Assembly: GCF_009925085.1 (NCBI RefSeq)
Contig: NZ_JAABNR010000013.1
Span: 62,001-126,000, forward strand
DNA: 64,000 nt
Reading direction: 5' to 3'
Source: Stagnihabitans tardus
Lineage (GTDB): Bacteria; Pseudomonadota; Alphaproteobacteria; Rhodobacterales; Rhodobacteraceae
The notes below the pieces were generated by a model. It searched no databases, had not been told where the DNA came from, and saw nothing but the letters and a program-made list of their open reading frames with translations. Positions 44,226-51,812 of this stretch are shown piece by piece. The position numbers and the translations under genes were made by a program. Numbering within the stretch: position 1 is the stretch's first letter; each line of letters begins with the position of its first letter.

Positions 44226-44437
44226 CGGGGTCTCGCGCGGAGGTGCAGGCATCGGGACTATGCGCCTTGTGCAAGATAAAGCAACAGGATCGCGGCTTTG
44301 TCATCCGGAAATGCGGTGGGAAATGCGAAGGGCTTTTCCCCCTCTGGCTGCGCCTGCCGTCTTGTCAGGGGGCGCCGAATGCAGCACCTTGGCGCCAAGA
44401 GACCGGGGGCAGGGCGCTTCCCGGACAGGAGAAGAGA

Positions 44438-45892
44438 ATGCGGCATCTGTGGCTTGCGGCTTTGGCCTGGGTCTTGGGCTTGGGGATGGCCATGGCAGAG
44501 CCCCGTGTGGCGCTGGTCATCGGCAACGGGGCCTATGCCACGGTCAACCCGCTGAAGAACCCGGGCCGCGATGCCGCCCTGATCGCGGGCGCCTTGCGCA
44601 AGGCGGGCTTCGAGGTGACCGAGGTCCCCGATGCCGACCTGGCCACGATGAATGCCGCCATCGCCAAGTTCGGGCGCGCGCTGCGCGAGGCGGGGCCGGA
44701 GGCGACCGGGCTCTTCTATTACGCGGGCCACGGCGTGCAAAGCTTTGGCGAGAACTATCTTTTGCCGGTGGATACCGCCCTGACCGATGCGGCGGACCTC
44801 TCCTTGGTGGCGGTCGATGCCCAGGTCGTGCTGCGCCAGATGGCCTCGGCGAGGAACCGCACCAATATCGTGATCCTGGACGCCTGCCGCAACAATCCCT
44901 TCGCCGATGTGCGCGACCTGACCGACCAGGGCCTGGCCGAGATGTCGGCGCCGACGGGGACTTTCCTCGCCTATGCCACCGCGCCCGGATCGGTGGCGCT
45001 GGACGGCACCACGGGCAATTCCCCCTTCACCGAGGCGCTGGCGCGGCGCATCGCGGAGCCGGGCCTCGCCATCGAAGAGGCCTTCAAGGCCGTGCGGGTC
45101 GAGGTTCTGCAAGCCACCCAGGGCGCCCAGACCCCCTGGGACACCTCCAGCCTGACCGGGCCCTTCACCTTCACCGAGGCCGTGCAGCAGGATGCCGATG
45201 CGCTCTGGGCCAATGTCTCGGTGTCGCGCGATCCGGTTCAGATCATGCTCTTCCTGCGCGCCTATCCGGGATCGGTGCATGAGGCCGAGGCGCGGGCGCT
45301 CTTGACACAGGTCATGCAGGCCGAGGTCGCGGGTGGCGCAAAGCCCACGCCGGCGCCGGTGACAGGCAGCCCGGTGACGGGCGCCGATCCGGTCGAGACG
45401 GCGGCCTTCGAGGCCGCGCAGCGCGATGGCAGCCGCGTGGCCCTGCAAGCCTTCCTCGACGCCCATCCTTCCAGCCCCTTCGCCCCCGCCGTCCAGGCCG
45501 AGATCGCGGCGCTGGATCACCCGATCACGGCGAGCCCCGTGGTCGAGGCCCCGGCGGCGGGCGAGGTCGATGCCGCGATGGTCGCAGCCATCGCCGGGGC
45601 GACCGTGAGCTTCGAGGCGCCGCTGGAGCAGGGCGACGAGGCCATCCTCGGCCGCTCCATCGCCGAGCTGATCCAGACCCAGCCGCTCTTCCCGCCCATC
45701 GAGGGCTTGCCGAAAGAGGCCTGGGAGGGCCAGGCCTGCAAGACCTGCCACCAATGGACCAAGCCCGCGCTGTGCGACCAGGGCAAGTTCTATGGCAAGG
45801 AGGGGGCGGCCTCGGCGCGGATCGACCAGCACCCCCTGGGCGGGGCCTTCAAGCTGAACTTGAAGGCCTGGGCGGCAGCAGGCTGCACTTGA
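44438..45892 (+). CDS. Caspase-like (peptidase C14) exported protein ending in a CXXCH motif
   Basis: A 484-residue secreted protein. After the signal peptide (ending MAMA) the caspase domain (~22-250) carries His98 in FYYAGHGVQ and Cys150 in ILDACRNNPF, both intact. Residues ~250-400 are an alanine/proline-rich helical stretch containing YPGSVHEAEARALL, a repeat-like motif typical of caspase-associated proteins. The last ~55 residues hold CKTCHQW (434-438 for CXXCH), further cysteines (LCDQG, AGCT) and a GKFYGKEGAA segment, which looks like a small cysteine-rich or c-heme module. The start follows AGGAGAAGAGA. No T tract ends it, and a repeat-rich spacer follows. Confidence 0.85.
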   Translation: MRHLWLAALAWVLGLGMAMAEPRVALVIGNGAYATVNPLKNPGRDAALIAGALRKAGFEVTEVPDADLATMNAAIAKFGRALREAGPEATGLFYYAGHGVQSFGENYLLPVDTALTDAADLSLVAVDAQVVLRQMASARNRTNIVILDACRNNPFADVRDLTDQGLAEMSAPTGTFLAYATAPGSVALDGTTGNSPFTEALARRIAEPGLAIEEAFKAVRVEVLQATQGAQTPWDTSSLTGPFTFTEAVQQDADALWANVSVSRDPVQIMLFLRAYPGSVHEAEARALLTQVMQAEVAGGAKPTPAPVTGSPVTGADPVETAAFEAAQRDGSRVALQAFLDAHPSSPFAPAVQAEIAALDHPITASPVVEAPAAGEVDAAMVAAIAGATVSFEAPLEQGDEAILGRSIAELIQTQPLFPPIEGLPKEAWEGQACKTCHQWTKPALCDQGKFYGKEGAASARIDQHPLGGAFKLNLKAWAAAGCT

Positions 45893-46230
45893 GGGCAGGG
45901 GCGGCGGGGGCAGTCCTGCCGACTGAGCAGCTTGCGACCAAGGCCCGGCAATGGCTCCGCCGACTGGAGTGGCACTTGGCCCCTCCGTTCTCAGCCCTGG
46001 CTGGGCGTCTTGTCAGCTTTCCCCCTCCCGCGCCGACTTACCCGCGCGCCCTGCCGACTGGGCGATCAGGGTCCCCATCGGTCAATTCGACCCGCGCGCC
46101 CCGCCGACTGACCCCGCCCGCACCAGGCCCAGCCTCGGCCCCGCCGACTGTGCTCCGGTTCCCTTCGTCAGGGTTTCCGGGGGCAGCGTGCCCATTGCGC
46201 TAACCAAACCCCTGCGACCTGCCTCCTGCT

Positions 46231-46289
46231 TTCAACTTGGCCCAAATATCCCGGGGTGAGGGCCGCAGGCCCGAGGGGCAGAGCCCCTT
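46231..46289 (-). repeat. AAATATCC-tail repeat, first of a pair
   Basis: TCAACTTGGCCCAAATATCC is followed by a GAGGGCCGCAGGCCCGAGG hairpin and GGGGCAGAGCCCC. The next copy at 46427-46484 is almost identical. On the minus strand the tail reads GGATATTTGGGCCAAGTTGA, the same as in copies A1-A3. Confidence 0.8.
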
Positions 46290-46426
46290 CACCTCCGCCT
46301 CGGCCCACCAGAACCGCAACCCGCCAGAACCGAAACCTGGCCCCGAGTCTGGGGACGAGACTGGGGCCGTGCCTCACGGGACGACGAAAGAGGCGAGGCC
46401 CGCCCCCTCTCCGCCCCCTTTCCCCT

Positions 46427-46484
46427 TTCACACTGGCCCAAATATCCCGGGGTGAGGGCCGCAGGCCCGAGGAGCAGCGCCCCT
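46427..46484 (-). repeat. AAATATCC-tail repeat, second of a pair
   Basis: The sequence begins TTCACACTGGCCCAAATATC and continues with the same hairpin as the copy 196 bp upstream; only the last 12 bases differ noticeably. It ends about 20 bp before the stop of the minus-strand TonB-like gene. Confidence 0.8.
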
Positions 46485-46503
46485 CTTTCCGGCCCCCTTG
46501 CGT

Positions 46504-47820
46504 TCAGGGATGGGTGACCACCATGAAATAGACCCATTCCCCCTTGAACTCCGGGTCCTTGGCCCTGGCCTCGGCGACCTTGGCCTTGAGCGCCTCGAGA
46601 TAGGGACCGGCGGGCTCCATCAGGGGCCGCAGCCCCTCGAACAGCGGCGCGGAGGCAGCGAAGGCCACGGCGATTTCCTGGCCATAGGGCGGGCCCACGG
46701 TGATCTGAAGAAAGGGCTCGCCCTGGTCCCCGGCTCCGACCTTCAGCGCGGTCTTCGCTTCCCGCAGCCGCAGGGGCACCTGGTCATTGGGCGTCAGGTG
46801 GATCACATTCCCCCCGGCGTCAAAGTAATCGACATAGAGATAGGCGTCGTAATCGGGCGCGGCGAGGTCCAGCACCAGGCTCTGCCCCGCGCCATAGGTA
46901 AAGGTCCGGGCCTGGGCATCGGCGCCGATCAGGCGCGGATTGGTCAGCTGGTCCTGGCTTTGCGGCAGCCCCACATCGGCGATACCCGCCAGCGCGCCGC
47001 ATTGCGGGCGGGGCAGGATCGCGAGCTCGGCGCGCACCGCGATCCCCGCGCCGAGCTGCGCCTGAAGCGCCTCGAGCAGCGGCGCCTTCAGCCCCTCCTC
47101 GGGGATATGGCCCCGCAGCGCCAGGCCCCCGGTGGCCGGATCGAACTCGGCCTGGACCCTTCCGCAGGGCACCGAGGCCAGGAGCCCCTCGAGCCCGTCG
47201 CGGACCTTGTCGCCCTGCACCTCTCCGGGGCGCATGAAGCTGGCAATGGCCTGGACCGAGACCGGGTCCACCGTGCCCTCCCCGGACCAGGCCAGTTCGG
47301 CGGTGACGGGGGAGAGGTCGGGGGTGACGGGGGCAGAGGCCCCGGGCGGAGGCGCAGCGGCGGCGAGGGGGGCGCCCTGGGGGGCGGCCGCGGCAAGGGC
47401 GGGCCCCGGCGCCGGGGCTGCGGCCAAGGGCGGGGCTGCGGCCACGGCGGAGAGCGCAGCCGAGGAGGGCGCTGCGGCGGTCAGGGCGGGCGCCCCTGGC
47501 CGGACCGCGGGCGCGGGCTCGGCCAGGGGGGCGATCGCCTCGGCGGTCGAGACGGGCAAGGCGCCCTCCGCCAGGCGCTGCGCCTGGGGCGCGCGCTCGG
47601 CCAGGCGCTCGCCCGGGGCGGCCTTGGGCTTGGCGCGGTCTTCGGTCAAGCCCTGGGTCTCGATCCGCAGCTCCGACTTGGGCAGGGGCTGATCGGGCAG
47701 GGCAGAGGGCCCGGCCAGGGCGAGAAACAGCGCCGCCCCCAACCCATGCAGCACCACCGAGCCCAGAAAGCCCGCGGAGAGGCCAAGCGCCCCCGGTCCC
47801 TGCGGCGCCAGCGCGGTCAT
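46504..47820 (-). CDS. TonB/TolA-like protein with C-terminal DUF4384-like domain
   Basis: A 438-residue protein anchored by one N-terminal helix (~13-37, LSAGFLGSVVLHGLGAALF). That helix has Ser21 and His25 with the spacing of the TonB S-x3-H motif that contacts ExbB/ExbD. A proline/alanine-rich linker spans ~45-175, followed by a middle segment ~185-290 of unknown fold. The C-terminal ~300-438 (AYLYVDYFDAGGNVIHLTPN, then AVAFAASAPLF and a WVYFMVVTHP end) resembles DUF4384. A TonB C-terminal domain is absent. The ATG at 47818-47820 overlaps the ExbD stop. It is the last gene of the ExbBD operon. Confidence 0.7.
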   Translation of the reverse strand: MTALAPQGPGALGLSAGFLGSVVLHGLGAALFLALAGPSALPDQPLPKSELRIETQGLTEDRAKPKAAPGERLAERAPQAQRLAEGALPVSTAEAIAPLAEPAPAVRPGAPALTAAAPSSAALSAVAAAPPLAAAPAPGPALAAAAPQGAPLAAAAPPPGASAPVTPDLSPVTAELAWSGEGTVDPVSVQAIASFMRPGEVQGDKVRDGLEGLLASVPCGRVQAEFDPATGGLALRGHIPEEGLKAPLLEALQAQLGAGIAVRAELAILPRPQCGALAGIADVGLPQSQDQLTNPRLIGADAQARTFTYGAGQSLVLDLAAPDYDAYLYVDYFDAGGNVIHLTPNDQVPLRLREAKTALKVGAGDQGEPFLQITVGPPYGQEIAVAFAASAPLFEGLRPLMEPAGPYLEALKAKVAEARAKDPEFKGEWVYFMVVTHP

Positions 47821-48218
47821 GGCGCGCTCACCTCGGGCGAGACGACGATGGCGACGTTCTCGGCCCCCATGGCCTCGAGCCGGTTCACAAGGCCCAGGAT
47901 CACCCGCACCGGCGTCGCCTGGTCGGCATTGATCCGGATCAGCCCTGCGGGTTTGGCGGCGATCCGGGGGGCAAGTTCGTCCAGCCCGGCGACGGGCGCG
48001 CCATCCAGCGCCAGGGCGCCGTCCTCTGCGACCGACAACGTCGCGCCACCGCCGGGCAGGTCGGTCCCGGTCTCGGCCCGAGGGGGCAGGACGGCAAAGG
48101 GCGCGGTGGCATCGAGCCGCCCCACCATCATGAAGAAGACCAGCAGGAAGAAGGTCACATCGACCAGCGCCACGACCGTTTCGCGCTCGGCCCGGGGCGG
48201 GGGGCGGCGGATCTTCAT
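47817..48218 (-). CDS. ExbD/TolR family protein
   Basis: Proton-channel partner, 133 residues. A short cytoplasmic N-terminus precedes one helix (~13-32) carrying the conserved aspartate in VALVDVTFFLLVFFM (Asp20), then a periplasmic domain with LIRINADQATPVRVILGLVN. It differs from the second ExbD-like gene upstream by sequence. The ATGA overlap with the TonB-like gene links the two. Confidence 0.87.
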   Translation of the reverse strand: MKIRRPPPRAERETVVALVDVTFFLLVFFMMVGRLDATAPFAVLPPRAETGTDLPGGGATLSVAEDGALALDGAPVAGLDELAPRIAAKPAGLIRINADQATPVRVILGLVNRLEAMGAENVAIVVSPEVSAP

Positions 48219-48294
48219 GGCCTGGCCCCCCTGCGGACTGTCGCCTCCCCATGGCGCCGGTCAAGGCCGCGCCCTGCGGTGTCGCGGGCAACCG

Positions 48295-48717
48295 TCATGG
48301 CTGAGCCTCGATCCGGATGACCTTGACCCGCGTCGCCCCGGCCCGGGTCACCGCATCCATCGCCAGGACCAGGCCCTGAAGCGGCGCGGCTCCCGAGGGG
48401 AAGATCAGGACCTCGGTCAGCGGGGCCTCGGCCAGGCGGCGGGCGACCATGGCCTCGCAGTCGGCAGGGCTGAGCTTCTGGCCCTGGACGCTGAGGGAGC
48501 TGTCGGCAGAGACCCGGATCAGCAAGGGCGCAAGCCCCGCGCCCGGGGCGGCGCCTTCGAGCCGGGCCTCGGATTTCTCCAGCGCGGGCACCATGTCGAG
48601 GTTCAGGTAAGACGAGGTGATCATGAAGAAGAAGAGAAGGATCATCATCACGTCGATCATCGAGACGACCGAGACCCCCAGGCGGCGCGGTGGCGGGCGG
48701 CGCAGCGCTATGGCCAT
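48295..48717 (-). CDS. ExbD/TolR family protein (second copy)
   Basis: A 140-residue ExbD homologue with Asp22 in SVVSMIDVMMILLFFFMI and a periplasmic part containing LLIRVSADSSLSVQGQKL. A 76-bp gap separates it from the downstream ExbD gene, and 12 bp separate it from exbB. Two ExbD genes behind one ExbB occur in some TonB systems of Gram-negative bacteria. Confidence 0.87.
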   Translation of the reverse strand: MAIALRRPPPRRLGVSVVSMIDVMMILLFFFMITSSYLNLDMVPALEKSEARLEGAAPGAGLAPLLIRVSADSSLSVQGQKLSPADCEAMVARRLAEAPLTEVLIFPSGAAPLQGLVLAMDAVTRAGATRVKVIRIEAQP

Positions 48718-48729
48718 CCCCGCCCCCTC

Positions 48730-49350
48730 TCAGCGCCGCTGCGCCAGGGCGATGAGCCGCCCCGTGGCGCTTTCGATCCTGAGCGCCGCCGTCTCGACCC
48801 TTGCGGTCAGAAGGCTTGCCGCCACCGCCGCCGGAATGGCGACCAAGAGACCGGCGGCCGTGGTGATCAGCGCCTCCCAGATCCCGCCCGCCAGGACCGA
48901 GGCATTGGCCGAGCCCTGCGCGGCCGAGAGGTCCTGGAAGCTCTTGATCATGCCCAGGACCGTGCCCAAGAGCCCCAGGAGCGGCGCCACCATGGAAATC
49001 AGGTCCAAAAGCCGAAGCCAGGAGGACATGGAAGCGACCTCTTCATTGCCCGCCCGCGTGGCTTCGGCCTCGACGGCCTGGATCGGCAGACCCTCGGCCA
49101 GGGCCTGCATGGTGACCGCCAGAACCCGGTCGGCCGGCGCCTTGCCGGGCAGGGAGGCCGCAACCTGCACCGCCTCGGGCCCGGCTTTCAGGAAGCGCTG
49201 GATCGCCGCCTCGCGCGCCGCAGCGCCCCCCGTCACCGGGGCCAATTGCAGGATCTTGGCCAGGATCAGCGCCAGCGACAGGGCCGACATCGACCCCAGG
49301 AGGATCAACACCGGCCAGGCGGCCGCGGGGATATGGGCCAGGACCTCCAT
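48730..49350 (-). CDS. ExbB/TolQ/MotA family proton channel protein
   Basis: A 206-residue three-helix membrane protein. Helix 1 is at ~10-33, a cytoplasmic loop follows, and helices 2 and 3 carry APLLGLLGTVLGMIKSF and ALITTAAGLLVAIPAAVAASLL, the family signature with the conserved Thr/Pro residues lining the proton path. It drives the TonB-like protein with the two ExbD subunits. The ATG at 49348-49350 overlaps the stop of the secreted gene upstream. Confidence 0.92.
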   Translation of the reverse strand: MEVLAHIPAAAWPVLILLGSMSALSLALILAKILQLAPVTGGAAAREAAIQRFLKAGPEAVQVAASLPGKAPADRVLAVTMQALAEGLPIQAVEAEATRAGNEEVASMSSWLRLLDLISMVAPLLGLLGTVLGMIKSFQDLSAAQGSANASVLAGGIWEALITTAAGLLVAIPAAVAASLLTARVETAALRIESATGRLIALAQRR

Positions 49351-49805
49351 CACTCGACCAGGGCGGCAGGGGTGCGGCTGGAGATATCCACCAGCCCGAA
49401 GCAATCCAGGGCCGTGCCGTTCTGCGGCGTGCAGGCGGGGAAGTCGTGCAAGAGGACCTGGGCGATATCCTCGCAGGCCAGTCCGGGGATGTCGAAGAGC
49501 TTCAAGGTCGTGCGGGCGACGGGCAGGGGGGCCGCATCGACCGAGAGAAGCCGGTCGATCACCCCGGTCTTGTCAAACAGCGCCAGCGACATCTGGAAGG
49601 CCTCGAAACTGGAGCCCGTGTCGTTCTTGAACAGGAAATAGGCCCGGCAGCCGCCGCCCTCGGCGGGCTCGAACTTGTTCAGTTCGACCAGAAGCCGCCC
49701 GCCCGGCACCGGCTCTTCGGCCAGGGCCGCGCCCGGGCTGAAAGACGAAAGCCCGAACCCCAGGGCCAAGGCGCATCCCGTTGCAGTCCGGCTGATCGCA
49801 AGCAT
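49350..49805 (-). CDS. Exported hypothetical protein heading the ExbBD operon
   Basis: A 151-residue periplasmic protein with a signal peptide (MLAISRTATGCALALGFG, cleaved after ALA). The mature part is a beta-rich domain with GRLLVELNKFEP, CRAYFLFKNDTGSSFEAF and DKTGVIDRLLSVD, plus four cysteines that could form two disulphides. I do not recognise the domain, though it looks like a small immunoglobulin-like fold. It is the first gene of the operon transcribed away from the type VI locus. The start lies 397 bp from tssA. Confidence 0.7.
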   Translation of the reverse strand: MLAISRTATGCALALGFGLSSFSPGAALAEEPVPGGRLLVELNKFEPAEGGGCRAYFLFKNDTGSSFEAFQMSLALFDKTGVIDRLLSVDAAPLPVARTTLKLFDIPGLACEDIAQVLLHDFPACTPQNGTALDCFGLVDISSRTPAALVE

Positions 49806-50038
49806 CCCTCATCCCCCCAAAACGCCGCGCGCGGTGGCCCCGACCGGGTCCGGCAGCCCCCCTCGGGCGCCTTGCAGTGAACGCCCGGCGGGGTGATTCC
49901 GTCAATCTCTTCCTGCGACAGCCTGCCGCAGCCGGGGCCGCTTGCCGGGCAGGGGGAAAAACCCCGCTCTTTTCACCTGATCCGGAACAAGCCTTTCTGG
50001 CAAAACGCTTACAAGACGAAATGCGCAGAACGTGGCGA

Positions 50039-50069
50039 TTGACAGAAGGGGATGACCTGCAGTCATAGT
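50039..50069 (+). promoter_or_regulatory. Possible tssA promoter
   Basis: A perfect TTGACA (50039-50044) is followed after 19 bp by CATAGT (50064-50069, four of six matches). The spacing is long, so the -10 assignment is weak. The transcript would carry a leader of about 130 nt. Confidence 0.35.
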
Positions 50070-50087
50070 TGCGTACCGCGGTGGGGG

Positions 50088-50114
50088 CTTGCGGCATTTC
50101 AAATGTGCCGCAAG
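50088..50114 (+). other. Stem-loop in the tssA leader
   Basis: CTTGCGGCA (50088-50096) pairs with TGCCGCAAG (50106-50114), and TTT/AAA can extend the inner stem after a bulge. It lies between the putative promoter and tssA. It could be an operator dyad, an RNA structure controlling the leader, or both. Confidence 0.5.
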
Positions 50115-50202
50115 GCCGGACAGGGGGGGAACCGGCAGCCCCCTGACCTTCGATTGGCCGGTAATCGATGCCTGGGGTTTAACCGGGCACGGGGAGGTTG
50201 TT

Positions 50203-51246
50203 ATGGATCTGGACGCGCTTCTGGCCGACCGTGAAGGCGACTCTCCCTCCGGCGAGAACCTGGATTACGATTTCGATTTCATGGAGCTGCAGCGCATTGC
50301 GTCTCCGGGTGAAGAAAAGCAGATGGGCTCGACCATCGTGGCCGCCGAGGAGCCTGACTTCAAGGCGGTGGAGGGCTCGGCCCTCTCGGTCTTGGAGCGG
50401 GCCCATGACATCCGCGTCGCCGTCATCCTGGGCGAGGCGCGGCTGAACACCAAGGGGCTCGCGGGCTTTGCCGATGTGACGACCTATATCCGCCGCCTGG
50501 TGGAAGAGCGCTGGGAGACCTGCCACCCCGAGCTCGATGCCGACGACGACAACGACCCGACGATGCGGATCAACGCGATCCGCGACCTGGTCAACCCGGC
50601 GCGCACGATGAAATACATCCGCCGCGTGCCCCTGGCCAACAGCCGGACCTTTGGCCGCGCCTCGATCCTGCAGATCCAGCAGGCTTATGGCGAAGTGCCG
50701 ATGGGCGAGGACCAGGTGGCGGAGTTCAACCGCTCCTCCATCGGGGCGGCCTTCCAGGACACCGATGCGGAGGTCCTGGCCAAGACGCTTGAAGCCGCGC
50801 GGACCATCCTGGCCGACCTCAAGGCCATCGACCGCAAGGTGATGGATGCGGCCCCGGGGGCAGGGGTGGACCTGGGCGACCTGCAAAAGCTCGCCCAGGC
50901 CATGGTGCGCCACATGGGGGAATTCGCGGCAGGCGAAGCGCCTGAGGCCGCGGTGGAAGAGGAAGAGGAGGCTCCCGCCTTCGCGGGAGCGGCCCAGAAC
51001 CGGGGGACCCCGTCGCGCGGCGGGGCGCCCGGCACGATCGAAAGTGCGGCCGATGCGCGGGCCGCCCTGGACCGGGTGATCGACTATTTCAAGCGCTACG
51101 AACCCTCCAGCCCCGTTCCGATCATCCTGGAACGCGCCAAGCGGCTGGTGGGGGCAGATTTCCTGACCATCATCAAGGACATGGCGCCCGAGGGGATGGA
51201 AATGGTCCGCACGGTGGGCGGGCTCAAGGACGAAGACGACGACTGA
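50203..51246 (+). CDS. tssA: Type VI secretion system protein TssA
   Basis: Baseplate/sheath-assembly protein of the T6SS, 347 residues. The N-terminal ImpA-type domain (~10-130) includes GDSPSGENLDYDFDF at the start and WETCHPELDADDDNDPTMRINAI. The middle is helical, and a short glutamate-rich stretch (~250-260) precedes a C-terminal domain with RAALDRVIDYFKRYEPSSPVP and ILERAKRLVGADFL. The ATG at 50203 follows GGGGAGGTTGTT; a longer N-terminal frame has no site. This is the first gene of the type VI locus. Confidence 0.92.
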   Translation: MDLDALLADREGDSPSGENLDYDFDFMELQRIASPGEEKQMGSTIVAAEEPDFKAVEGSALSVLERAHDIRVAVILGEARLNTKGLAGFADVTTYIRRLVEERWETCHPELDADDDNDPTMRINAIRDLVNPARTMKYIRRVPLANSRTFGRASILQIQQAYGEVPMGEDQVAEFNRSSIGAAFQDTDAEVLAKTLEAARTILADLKAIDRKVMDAAPGAGVDLGDLQKLAQAMVRHMGEFAAGEAPEAAVEEEEEAPAFAGAAQNRGTPSRGGAPGTIESAADARAALDRVIDYFKRYEPSSPVPIILERAKRLVGADFLTIIKDMAPEGMEMVRTVGGLKDEDDD

Positions 51247-51305
51247 ACCATAACCGCGGAAACACGGCCCCGGACGCGGGGTCAGGTCTAACAAGGAGCC
51301 TTTAG

Positions 51306-51809
51306 ATGAGCACGAGTTCGCAGAAATTCATCGCGCGCAACCGAGCGCCCCGGGTCCAGATCGAATATGATGTGGAGCTTTACGGCGCCGAAAAGAAGGT
51401 GCAGTTGCCCTTCGTCATGGGCGTCATGTCGGACCTTTCGGGCAAATCCGAAGAGCCCCTGCCGGCGGTGGCCGACCGCAAGTTCCTGGAAATCGACGTC
51501 GACAACTTTGACGACCGCATGAAGTCGATGAAGCCGCGTGTCGCCTTCTCGGTGCCCAATACGCTGACGGGGCAGGGCAACCTGGCCGTGGACCTGACCT
51601 TTGAATCGATGGACGACTTCACCCCGGGTGCCATCGCCAAGAAGGTGGAGCCGCTGGCGAAACTGCTCGAGGCCCGCACCCAGCTGTCGAACCTGATGAC
51701 CTATATGGACGGCAAGACCGGCGCCGAGGAGCTGATCGCCAAGGTGATGCAGGACCCCTCGCTTCTGAAATCGCTGGCGGCTGCGCCCAAGCCCGAAGGG
51801 GAGGAGTGA
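51306..51809 (+). CDS. tssB: Type VI secretion system sheath small subunit TssB
   Basis: Forms the contractile sheath with TssC, 167 residues. It has the family pattern RVQIEYDVELYGAEKKVQLP, FVMGVMSDLSGK, FLEIDVDNFDDRMKSMKPR and LTFESMDDFTPGAIAKKVEPL. The C-terminal helix (LMTYMDGKTGAEELI) interlocks with TssC. A good AAGGAG site lies before the ATG. It is separated by a 59-bp spacer from tssA and three bases from tssC. Confidence 0.97.
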   Translation: MSTSSQKFIARNRAPRVQIEYDVELYGAEKKVQLPFVMGVMSDLSGKSEEPLPAVADRKFLEIDVDNFDDRMKSMKPRVAFSVPNTLTGQGNLAVDLTFESMDDFTPGAIAKKVEPLAKLLEARTQLSNLMTYMDGKTGAEELIAKVMQDPSLLKSLAAAPKPEGEE

Positions 51810-51812
51810 TCC

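Larger units (their letters stand above)
45893..46503. other. Repeat-rich intergenic region with six GCCGACT heptamers
   Basis: A 611-bp gap between convergent genes. GCCGACT occurs at 45918, 45959, 46032, 46053, 46103 and 46143, each usually preceded by C/G-rich sequence and followed by G or T. Two copies of the AAATATCC-tail repeat follow at 46231-46289 and 46427-46484. No reading frame in it has a convincing ribosome binding site or recognised domain. Confidence 0.7.
49806..50202. other. Divergent control region of the ExbBD operon and the type VI secretion locus
   Basis: A 397-bp gap between divergent operons. On the plus side it contains a promoter candidate at 50039-50069 and a leader hairpin at 50088-50114. 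The minus-strand promoter is not clear to me. The stretch 49870-50035 is less GC-rich than the genes around it, as expected for a control region. Confidence 0.6.

Noticed and set aside
47821-48291. N-terminal extension of the TonB-like protein into the ExbD gene
   Set aside because: The extension would be an out-of-frame reading of exbD. The ATG at 47820 begins a TonB-like helix with the S-x3-H motif and overlaps the exbD stop.
50070-50100. Sigma-54 promoter upstream of tssA
   Set aside because: A GG...TTGC pattern exists in GGTGGGGGCTTGC, but the spacing between GG and GC is one base short of the required -24/-12 arrangement and the rest of the consensus is absent.
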